Part shown: positions 13,201 through 24,500 of the stretch, in pieces | Layout of the letters: every line of letters starts with the position of its first letter | Position numbering within the stretch: position 1 is the stretch's first letter | Assembly (NCBI RefSeq): GCF_016920785.2 | Contig: NW_024609839.1 | Location: forward strand, 13,976,196-14,040,195 | Direction: 5' to 3' | DNA: 64,000 bases | Origin: Ixodes scapularis | Lineage: Eukaryota; Arthropoda; Arachnida; Ixodida; Ixodidae | Translations under genes and position numbers: made by a program | The notes under the pieces: generated by a model | What the model was told of the DNA's origin: nothing | Seen by the model: only the letters and a program-made list of their open reading frames with translations | Database searches by the model: none

Positions 13201-16200
13201 CAGTTTCAGTGCATCAAATGTCAGTGGCCGCACACGACGTATGATTACAAGACAGCATGTGTCGGTCAAAGCTGCGACTCGAGCAAACTGAACACCGACG
13301 TGCCAGGAGCGTCATCCGATAACAAGAAGCACAGGTACTACGACTGGACTCCTGACACGAGACTGTCGCAGAAAGAACTCGTTATGGAACCATTTTCAAA
13401 GAATCAATAATTATGTAATTAAGTGGAAATAAACATATTTGATACACTAACCAGATAAACATATTTCCGCTCGCCTTTACGCCTTCAGAGTCTCTACACA
13501 AAGAATTATGTTCACGGCACCTGCTGGACCTTTTGAGGACACCCGCATCTCTGACCCCTCAATATTAATTAATGGGACATACCAAACTGGCAGACTGGTT
13601 GCATTGGGCTGCGCTCGTTCCACTTCTCCTGAACATGTGGCGCGTCCGTAAACCAACTCCAGTGATGTGAAAATGTTTATTAGTTTATTCCCTCCAAGGG
13701 CCTCTGTAGGCATTGCAGGGAGAATACTTAAAGCTACACACGTGATAACATCAAAGCACACGGACATTAATGAGCACAAACCAGGTCCAGCTACCGAAAA
13801 TAAATATTATAGTAAGGAATAATTATTGCTGCAACTTGTTGAGTGCAAGAACAAACACACCTCCGAGCATCTAGTTTTATAGTATGGATGCATTGTGGTA
13901 AAGCAGGACACTTCCTATACGTATGGCAGAGTAGACCCTTTGCAGAACCCCATCAAGCAACACAACTGTCACCATTCTTTTTCGGCGTAAAGCACAAAAA
14001 TGGGCCCCAGTTCACGTCAAATGCTAATGAAGCATTCGAGTCCAATAGGCGCTGAGCCGAGTTCACAGTGATGGCGGACATAACATTCTTGTCGAACAAA
14101 TGCCCAAAGTATGAAAGCTTGGGGTAATTAGAATAGTAGCTACTGTAATTCGTTTTATCACAATTTGGCAAACGGCAAAGGCTACAGTCTCGATGAGCCA
14201 ATTTGCACGTTGGAGAGAGGCGCATGACAAAATGTCATTCACAGTGCTCGTCTGCACAAATTTGTCACACACCTTCGCTCCGTCTCTCTGATTGGCTCAA
14301 GGGGGCTGTGGCGGTTGGCCTTTTCCAAGCTACAATGATACGAAGTATAGGCAGCCCACTTTTTAAAAAAGTCTATTGAAGAGACCGAAAGGAATGGTCA
14401 ACATTTTTCAACAAGACTGCTCTGCAGGCAGGGGATGAACACAAATGTGAATAATCTTATCCAGGTAATTAGAGGAAGTAAATAATTGACCGACTAATGC
14501 AATACAGACTTAATGAAAAAAGCTATTGCTGCAATAAATTTTACAAAAGAGAAAAAGGTGCAGTTAATGTATGCATACACCAAAAAACATGTTCTTATAG
14601 GAAGTCGGAAAGCTTTGAAGCAGGTGCCTGAAACGATTTATTCATCCCCACACTGAATAAAACGTCATCCTCGAAGCTGGAAATAACTGTGCACTTCGCA
14701 CTCACAAAAAAAGGAAGAAAAACGATCGAATGTAGAATCGTCGATTAGCACAAAAGGCTAAAGATCGCAGGAGTTTCCTCGCTAAAAGTTGCTGTGGTTA
14801 TTTGGTGACGCAGGGTTGAAACAACTTCCCCTAGGCCCTAACGCGACGTATACCTTTCGCTTAGATTCTCAGACATTCCAACGTTCAAACGAAGCTAGAA
14901 AAATGCGAATATTTTATGCCTGAAGTTATATCGTAAAATTGTTGATAAGTGCAAAACGTAACGGTCGCAGGAGCTTCCTCGCTAAAAGTTGCTGTGATTA
15001 TGCAGTTACCTAGGGCTGAAACAAATTCCCCTAGGCCCTACATCCGACGAATATATTTCGCTTCGATTTTCAGACATTCCAACGTTCAAACAAAGCTAAC
15101 AAAATGCGAAAAGTTAATGCTAAAAGCACTCAAAGTTCTATCGATCCTCGAACAGACCCCGAATCCGAGCACCGGTACGGCGATACGGCTGATACTGTCT
15201 CACAGGTATTAATATCCAGATCATCCTGAGCGATCTTCCGCAAAAAGCGTATAAAGTCTCATTCCATCATATTTTCTCATTATACCTGCGTCAGCGAGCA
15301 CGAAAAAACCCGGAGTCGTTGGAAAGCCGCTGCACATCACGGCTACCGCGCACCAAACAAACTCGCATCCGCCAGCTCTGGGCGCTGCCATCTTACCTGT
15401 GACGTCACGGCTCTTGGGAGGTCACGTGACGAGTAGTCACATTTGCGTAAAACATGGCGGCAACCGGGGGGGGGGGGGGGCGCCACTTCCGAACTTCCGG
15501 TTTATCACTCTAAGTCCCTCTATCTCGTTGTGGTTGCAGCAGCTGTACCTTCGCTGGAGGTAATATAACTCTACCAAAAAGATGGCCACATTCACGGAGC
15601 GGGCAAACGCGGTCCAGCAATTGTCGTAGAGGTCAGTGGGCGCACCGCACAAACAGAGCAACAGCGTATGCTCAGAAGGCGACCCACAGCCCAGCAGATA
15701 ACATGTAAGCCGCGCGGTCGTACTTTTAACGCGTCGTACAGGAGGCAGTCTGCAGACACTGTCTGACGCTAGGTGGCGCAAGCTACCGCACGTTGCAAAG
15801 GGTCATTAACGTCTATCCATCCGTCCTTCCTCATATGGTGTTTCTGTCACATGGGTCACACACAAACTTACATGCCTCGGGCGTGCCCGTATTGATAACT
15901 CTGCCGTCGTGTCAGCAGCAAACACCGTGTTTTTGGTACAATGTATCTGAGCAGAGCGGCCGCGACTCGGGGCTAACTGAAATTTGCCACTGTTTCGTAT
16001 GCGCCACACTCCCGTACCTTCGAATTACCGGATGAAGGTAACTTGGAAGCTCGTTTTCGATGGCATATTACTTTGTTAAGGTTTGGGCAATAAAAATGAC
16101 CAGTTCTATAGATCGCAAGATTCCCTAGAAGGCTAGCCGCAATAGAAAGTGGGAAGGAGGGGGAGGGGGCAGGTATAAAATATTAGGAACACAGGGAGAA

Positions 16201-18504
16201 AAGAAAACAGAGACTATTACGGAAGAGCAAAACATTTGTCTCAAAGGAATACCCATATATTTGTTTGACGATTTTTACGTTTTACGTTATTAAAGCAACG
16301 TTCATTGTAAATAAAATCCCACCACATATTTCGGGGGGAGTGGGGGGGGGGGGATGTACATTTTGACGGGCGGCGGAGAAAAACTCACCGGAGAAAAGCT
16401 CACCGAAAAACCGGCAGATGAGGAGAAAACCTCCCCGGCGCTTGAGCGGATCCGGAGAAAAGCTGACCGAGTTTTTTTTCTTAACTTAGCGGATTGTGCG
16501 TCACACTTGGTAATTTTACACAACTAGAATTTGTTACTTCATTAAACATAACTGTCCTCTGTCTCGTAATATTCTTGAAGTTTATTGGGCATATTTACGA
16601 ATTCCTCAGAAATTAAGAATTACCCATTTTGTTGATTAATGACACCGCAAGTACATAATCAGAACATGCTACACCCGTAAAAAAGAAAACAATTTATTGA
16701 CAGCTTGACAGTACGCCGTCGGTAGCTCTGTCAGATAAAGAGGTTCGTTTTTTGCGAGCTAATATGAATAGCGGTGTGTGAACCGTTTAGGCTCCGAAGA
16801 TTGTGTGATGCCTGTTAGATGAGTTTTGGTGTTCGTTGATGTAATCAATGCCAACTACGCTGTTTTTTTTGTTTTTTTTACAAATACAGACAATAGCTTT
16901 GTCCTGTCGTGTTTGTTGTCATCACTCCATCGTCGTCTTTTGAGCTGTTTTCATTAATATATATAACGTATACCAACTCGCCCAATTCGCTACCTTGCGG
17001 AGGACTAGTTCTTATATAGGTAGGTCACGAGTAACAACGGTGGCAGTGTGGATCTCTAAAGGTCATCGGTTGTTGGCCGTAGGAGGGCACTGTCACACAA
17101 AGGCAACGTGTGGGAAAACTAGCATGAACGGCTGGAAAACCTGCAAGTCCGCGGGAGAAAGAAACCTCGATATCTTACTAACCGTTCTATCCTGCTTTCA
17201 GAGGTTAACAAAAGCTTCAAAGAGAATTTCAGGCACCGCGTTGTTGCACATGCACTTTCAAATTTTCGGCATTTAGAGTTCTGTTTTCTTTTTCTTTCTC
17301 CGGTTTAGGCAGACATTACTAAATTTTCGAACTTTTTCCTCATTTTCAAGTTCATAAGGTTTTCAGTTAGGCTTTCACTGCCTGGAGAGTAAACTACAGA
17401 AAACATTGGCTTGCAATTAATATTTGGGGAGCAATAAGCTTAACAGAACTGACAAATTTTAATAATAATATATTGATCCGACAGGCCTTTATATAAAAAG
17501 AAGAAAAAAAATCGATGAGCTTTTCGCCGTACCCGGAATATCCGGTGAGCTTTTCTCCGAATCTGCCGGTTTTCGGTGAGCTTTTCTACGGGATTTATTT
17601 TTGGCTCCTCATTAAATCGAAAACATTTGACCAAGAATCAAAAGAAAGTTAATTTCGTTGATATTTTGATCGTTTCTATTATTGCTCTTTTTAGGCGCGT
17701 TATGCATTATATTTTGAGAAGAACGTCAAATGACGTACAATACAGCATATTTTAAACGCCGCTGACGGCGCTCTTTAGGGTGTCTGCTCCAAGACGCAGA
17801 AAAAGGGCCGGTGTCGCAATCTTTGATTAGATTTTAATAGGGAAATCGGCCGCCCGTGTTTGTTACTCAAGATTTTCTTAGGAGCTCGTAGATTGGGTTA
17901 TTACCATAAAGAGACGATCTCAGAATCCACTCGAGTGCTCCCTCAAAAATGTGTTCGCGGTTCTCGCTTCCCGATTGGTTGTTAGTCGTTCCCATCAGCC
18001 AATGTGGCAATCCCATTGGCCGAGGAGCGATAATGAGGTGCTAGGGGGTCTCTGCGCATGCGCCATGCCCACACCCGATGCGGGCGAACGCGGGCTCGTT
18101 TGTAAACAACGCGTTGGTCGATAGTCGGGCCATCGACCGGTCCGCTGCATTCACATTGGGCAGCACTTGTTGCTGACGACATCGAACATCTTTGATCGTG
18201 CGAATGTGTAGCTCAGGCTACCCTGGAAATCGCATAAAAATGCCGGCGAACTTTCTCGTGTTCTTGGGGTCACTATACTCTGCGACGCACGTTCTAAACC
18301 CACCGGGAAAGCCGCTGCACTGAACTGACCAAATTGCCCGATGATGCGAGTCGTTATACTGTCGCACGATTGCTACTAATAGTTTAATTTATCCGTATTC
18401 GAACGTTTTTTTCGTAAGGCGATAGCAATTATCTGAAACACGGGTGAAAAAAAGAACTACGGAAGAGCAAAATGTTTGACTCAAAACTACCCATTCCCTC
18501 TCTC

Positions 18505-18589
<85 letters not shown>

Positions 18590-21500
18590 ATTTTTACGTC
18601 TTACGTTTTGAAGCAACTTGCAAGAAAACGAATGAAATTGCACCAGATATTCTACCGCACAAAAAAGCTGCAGCGTGTAGCGCTATCCTCAGTGAAAATG
18701 TTCACGAGGTCGATGACAAGACGGCGTTGTCAATTTTTCGTTAACAGGTATGCGTTACCAGACGATCAAACCTGCTAATATTGAGCTCTCTTTTCTGACG
18801 AAAAAAAAGAAAGAAAAAGTAACTAAGCTACCAATTATTTTGCTCTGAATCTGTTTGAAGTCACGGTCACACAGCTAATGCATCATATAAAAGACCGTCT
18901 AGGGAAACTGTCTGAAGTGGGCTTCTTCTTTGTACGGCGGTCCAGGCTTCTTTCAGTGGCTTGACTCACCCTTTCGAACGCCACTCGCCATTTATGGTGG
19001 AAATTTTTTTTTCTTCCGAAGCTTTGGTTGCCAGACAGCAGACAAGTGCAAATTACTCAAAAAAGGCAGTTAAGGTATACTGAGTATCGACGTCAAAAGT
19101 AATTAGAGTAGAGTAGAAATTACGATTTGTAATAGTAATTGAGTAAACTATTAACTACTGTAAAAAGTAGCCAGTTACTTTGAAATTACTTTCCAAGTTC
19201 CTTTTTTATATTTTGCGGTAGCAAAGAACGGCAGTTTTGATCCGTGAAAAACCCACCGAGCCTAAAATAAATGCAGTCATTTTGTGGCTTGCGTTTTCGC
19301 CAAAATAGTTCCTTCACTCAAAGTTCTTGATGGTAGAGTTTTCCTTTTTTCTTCCTAGAGACGTCCCCAGCCAAGCTAAAAGGGCGTTCCTCCGACGCGC
19401 TGGGTGGAACGGCTGCATTGAATTTGAGAAACAGGCTGTGCAGAATCGGGTAAGCGAGTGTCGGCATCCTAGGTGACCATGACGAAACATGTGAGGTTGC
19501 CCTCGGCTAGAGGGTCTTTAATAACAAACTCTTCTTCGGCAAATTGAGATTGGTATGACAGGCCCCTTTTTATTCTTACGACGTTCGGAGAGTACGCTGA
19601 GCGAGTGCACCAGATTGTCAAGGGTTCAAGTCTCGCGCCACGACGATGAGATCATCCGGACGACTGCGCGTCTCGTTACAGTACTAGTGCTATGCTACTG
19701 AACAAAAAAAAATTGTTTTGTTTTAACAGATAATGAACTGAAGCATACTTCGCCGCTGACGCCGGGTCCAACAAAAGGATCTCCCAAGGGTGGCTCGCAA
19801 TCCTCGCCGGCGACTACGGTATGCTGACGCGCCTGACACGCCTGACAAGTAAATCGTTTTCAACAAAGAGGAGGTCTCCCTGGCGTGGAAAGTCGGAAGG
19901 ACGCGCAGTTGAACTACGTGAACAAGCGTCGTCGCTCGTACAGTTGTAGCTGGAAGCGGGAACGTGCTCCCATGAACGGGTTATCCGTGTCTGCGTTTGG
20001 CGGGGGAGTCCGGCTTTGCAAGAGAGTATGCGCTGACAACCAGGCGACCATGGGAGTAGGCACCCAGCTGCAAGGTCATTCCAGTGGCGTTCCGATGGAA
20101 CCCCCAAACCGCTTGAGGCAGAACTCGCCAAAGGCCCTGTCACACTGAGGCAACACGACGGCAACAGCAACCCAACACGTTGTCCAACAGTCGGGCAACT
20201 TGTTGCTCACTCCCCGTGTTGTCCGAAAAACCTGTCACATCGCGGCAATATTGGAAAACATGGACGAGTACTAAAATGTTGCCTCGGTATGACGGCTTTC
20301 GGCAACAAAAACAGCAGCAACTTGTGTTGGACAACTTGTGTTGCCCTGATCGCTGGCTGAGCGAATTTGAGGCCGGCAACATGACAACACAGATAGTTTC
20401 GATGATAGAGCTAGTTCCCTAACAATAATGTCTTACTCAAATAAAGGCTTGGGAAACGTTATTTAACAATAATTAGGGCTGGCGTGAGCTAAAATATTTT
20501 TGTTAATGTTTTTACTGCGTAGTTACGAAAAGCGAATTTCGAAATGGTCTCAGATGCAGTCGTGAAATCTCAAACGATTGTGGAAATTAGAACTGCCGAG
20601 AGACCAGCTCACATTTCTGCTACTCAAATAAAATGGTATGGCTACTCACCCGCTGATAATAATAAGAATAATCCAGAAAGTAAAGTTTAAAAAATCAAAG
20701 TATATAAGTGACCACTTTGATCATGATTGTTGATGATTGGAACTTCGAAGCAGCCGCTACCAGACACCTGATTTGTTTTAAAAAATGCACAGGACGCTTT
20801 GAGGAATGAAGCGATCACATGGCAGGTGGTAAGCAAAGCAGCGTTGAAAAATATTTATTCAACCGATTGTTAATAAGGGCGATCGTGTCGGTGTCGCAGT
20901 TTTTAAGTACCGTCAGTTCAGCTCAACACCAAGCTACAAAAAAGGCTTTGCGGTGCTGCCGGTGCCAGCTCAATTTTACTGTAGAAATAGGAATTGCATA
21001 AAAGAAAGAATCGGACAGAAACACTTCAACGGTGGCGTAAATCCCGAACATATACAGGGTGATTCAAGGAGAGGCCAGGCTCTTTAAATCGACCGCACCT
21101 ATCGCACTACGACTTTGTGCAGCGTTGCCCACAGATGGTGCATTTTTTTTTTTTTTTTTGTAAAATTTGTAATGAGCGAACTTGCCTGAGGAAAAAGTAA
21201 AGAACGACAAAGGCATAGCTCCTATGGAAACGCAGCGAAGCCACCAGTCTTCAAACAACACGGCGCCGTTTGGCAAGAGAGACAAGAGATGGCGCAAGCG
21301 GTCGCGACGCCAACTCCAGCCAACGAACGAGCATACGACGCCGAGAGCCGGCGTGTTTAGCAGACAAGGAACTGCAGTTCCTTGTTCTTACCTTGCCTGT
21401 TTTTGTTTCGGCGACTGTCGCCGCCTGCGGAACGCGCGCCGCTTTTCAGTCGAAACTACCGTCTGCTAAAGACGCCAGATCTCGGCGCCCTATGCTCGTT

Positions 21501-24500
21501 CCTTGGCGGCGTTCGTTGCGCCATCTCTTGCGTCCCGTGCGAAACGGCGCCGTGTTGTTTGAAGACCGGTGCTGTCGCTATGCTTCCATAGGAGCTAAGA
21601 CTTTGTCTTTCTTTACTTTTTCCTCGGGTAAGTTTGCTCTTTTGAAACTTTACAACAAAAATGCACCATCTGTGGGCAACGCTGCACAAAGTAGTAGCGC
21701 GATAGGTTAAGAAACCAAATTTTGCGCTCGATTTAAAGCGCCTGGCCTTTTCTTGAATCACCCTGCATATCAGCGATGTCACTTTCCTCGGTTAGGGCTA
21801 TCTGCTTTGTCAGAGAATGAAGAACATTTTGATAAACTAAAGAGTGGAAAATACTCCCCGTGCCAAGTCTTATAATCACAGTCACTGGTTGATGTCGTAC
21901 CGTGGTAATTTCCGGCCCTTCGAAAGCATTAGCACTTTGTAGAGTCACATATCCAGCGACATCGCGCCGCACACGAACGAAGCTAAACAGTCAAGATGAC
22001 GGAGTGTTCCCTGTGTTGTCCCCGCAGTCAGCGCGGTGTGACAGGGTTGTCGGACAACAAATCGGCCAACACGGTTGCCGGGTGGCAGCAACATGTTTCC
22101 CTACTGCTGTTGTTGCCGCGATGTGACAGGGTCGCCGGGAACACGATTTCCTCGTGTTGCCGGATAGAGTTGTCCAGCTGTTGCCTCAAGGCGCGTTCAC
22201 ACTCTTGCAACCGAGTACGACCGAGAAAGACTTCTTGGGACCGGATGCACTGAGCGGAGCTGGTCCTAAGAGATCGCAAGAGGCTTAAAAACCGGTTTGG
22301 TCTCTCTCGGTCGCACTCGGTTGCAAGAGTGTGAACGGGCCTTTAGTGTGACAGGGCCTTAAAGGCAGACAACGTGAAAAACAACAAAAACCCTCGGAGT
22401 GTCCCCGTCTTTCACGGTTGCAGCTTGAGGTGCGGAGCCTGCGTCATCACCGGATCAGGTCAATACCCGACCAAGACTTGTTAAGCACCTCTTCCTGCGT
22501 TCGTGCGCGCCGGTGTTATGTTTTGGCAGCTTGTCGCCACCTTGGCCCAAGGACGCCTGCAGGGGCTCCGGAAGTCAATTTTGATCGGGGGGGGGGGGGG
22601 GGGGGGGGGGGGGCGGGGGTCAAGGCTCACATCCTTGCAGTGCAGATTACCCCCCCCCCCCCTCCCCCAACTTTGAAGAAGGAAGCGACCTTTGTTTAGC
22701 CGAAATCTTTTCTGAGTAACAAAAAGAGATCTTCAAAATCTCTAGCGCGCAAGAGCGTTTCCGTGGCCTCTTCTGTCACACCGAACAAAAGCACGAAAAT
22801 GATTGACGGATGGCAGAAATGCTTTTCGCGTCTAGGCGTCGTGCAGAAACTTCAAGGGGCGCCTCCCATGCTAGGCCAGCTCTGAACCCTCTCCGGCCAT
22901 TATGGGATCAGTGCGCTTAATTGGCACGGTATTGGCATGGCCGGGCTTGAAAGAGCCGATCCCAAGCAAAACTCGTCGAACAGAGTGTCCCTCCAAGGAC
23001 ATATGCTCCGGACTGCTGTTCGTCGAAGCGCTCTGCCAGAGACCGATTTCCCGCGGCAAGAGGTTTTACGTTTGGGGAGGCTTATCCAGAGCAGGAGGGA
23101 GGCCTCCTCCCCGCCATCCTTTCCGATGACAAGGAATGGTAGAAAGGTGCCGTTCCTAAGCTGTCCCCGTCTCGCTGCCAGTGATTAAGATGTGCCCAAT
23201 ACGCGCGCGTCAAGGCTGGCTCAGAAGAAACGTTTACTCCAGCAATTAACAGGGGAATCAGCTTTACTACCAATTCTCTTCCCGACAAAACGTCGCTGTC
23301 CTTTCTTATTCCGCTTCAAGCTTGGAAGGCGCGGTAGCATGTTGCTCTGACTACATTAAGGGAGGGTTGTGGGTCAGCCTCACGGTGTAAGATACACTCT
23401 TTAAGGGGTATTCACACGAGGGAGAAATCCCGGGGATTTCTCCCCGGCACGCGCATTCCGCGACTAAAACGTCAGACTTTTCGATGTGCAAAAGCCTCGC
23501 GTTTTCATCTCGTGATGCGCGCGCGCCGGGGAGAAATCCCCGGGATTTATCCCTCGTGTAAATACCCCTTTAGGTGAGGACACGGCGGGGATGAACGCGC
23601 GGCGCGAGGAATCAGATAGTGTTGGTTCGACGGGCATCCGAAAGGCTGCATTATTCCGCGGCCGCCGTGCCCGCGGCTCACAGTGTCGCCGGCGGCCAAA
23701 CGGCGAAACTGTATGAGAGCGAAAAAATTATCTCGTTGCCATGACACCCCGGTACACCGTGGTCTTTATGCACGTTCGACAACCTCGCTGGAGCTCTGCG
23801 CGTGTGGAGCATGAGGCGGCACGAGCCGTCTATGCCGTGCCCACGGGTCGACGAGTCATCTACCGGCGCCGCTTGAAACATAGTGAGAGAGAGAGAGTGA
23901 AAAGCGAACTTTATCTGCACTGCGCGAGGAGCGCGCTGTCGTCACCTGAAGAGTATTATCTTACACCGTGGTCAGCCTTCAGCGTCGGGGGGGGGGGGGG
24001 GGGGGGGGGGGCGTGACCCCTACGAAAAAAATAGAAGTGAAAAGAAAGTGAAAGCCGTTTACTACTCCCTGTAACTCCGAATTAAAGCGCAGCTCTTGAG
24101 GAGGAGGAGGGAAGTGTACTGGGGGGGGGGGGTGAAGTGAACTGGGGGGGTGAAGTGAACTGGGGGGGTCACGTGACCTTGGGGGGGTCACGTGACCTTG
24201 GGGGGTCACGTGACGATGCCGATGATGTCATCAGTGACGTCACTGATGACGTCATCAGTGACGATGACGATGCGGACTCCGATGACGTCATCAGCGATGA
24301 TGACGATGACGATGCGGATGTCGGTGACGTCATCAGTGACGTCATTGATGACGTAATCTGTGATGATGAAGATGACGATGCGGATGCCGGTGACGTCATC
24401 AGTGACGTAACTGATGACGTCACCGGCATCCGCATCGTCATCAGTGATGATGACGATGCGGATGCCGATTCCGGTGAGGTCATCAGTGACGATGTCATCG

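Larger units (their letters stand above)
9446..15587. mobile_element. Possible ~6.1-kb element with long inverted arms in intron 3
   Basis: Words from 9446-10128 recur inverted and in the same order at 15340-15587: GGCCATCTTTTTGGTAG with ATAT following, CTTAGAG-GATAAACCGG, CGCAAAT-TGACTACTCGTCAC, and ACGTGACGTCACAGG then AAGATGGCAGCGC. Arms are interrupted by insertions. The interior contains a palindrome-array repeat copy, a degenerate gypsy and tandem repeats. No transposase was identified, so the superfamily is unknown. Confidence 0.4.
20132..22359. mobile_element. PIF-like element with AGGCCCTGTCACACT ends
   Basis: The left end is AGGCCCTGTCACACT and the right end its inverted copy. The right flank is TAA and the left CAA, so a 3-bp target duplication with one change. 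Subterminal parts on both sides are rich in GGCAACA and TTGTTGCC words. It lies inside the hAT element and contains two further insertions. Confidence 0.6.

Noticed and set aside
18472..18778. Frames of 84-100 codons over the TC/TA microsatellite
   Set aside because: They consist of SL and YI dipeptide repeats from simple DNA.
21270..21710. 146-codon frame in the foldback element
   Set aside because: It spans both complementary arms, overlaps frames on the other strand and shows no family motif.
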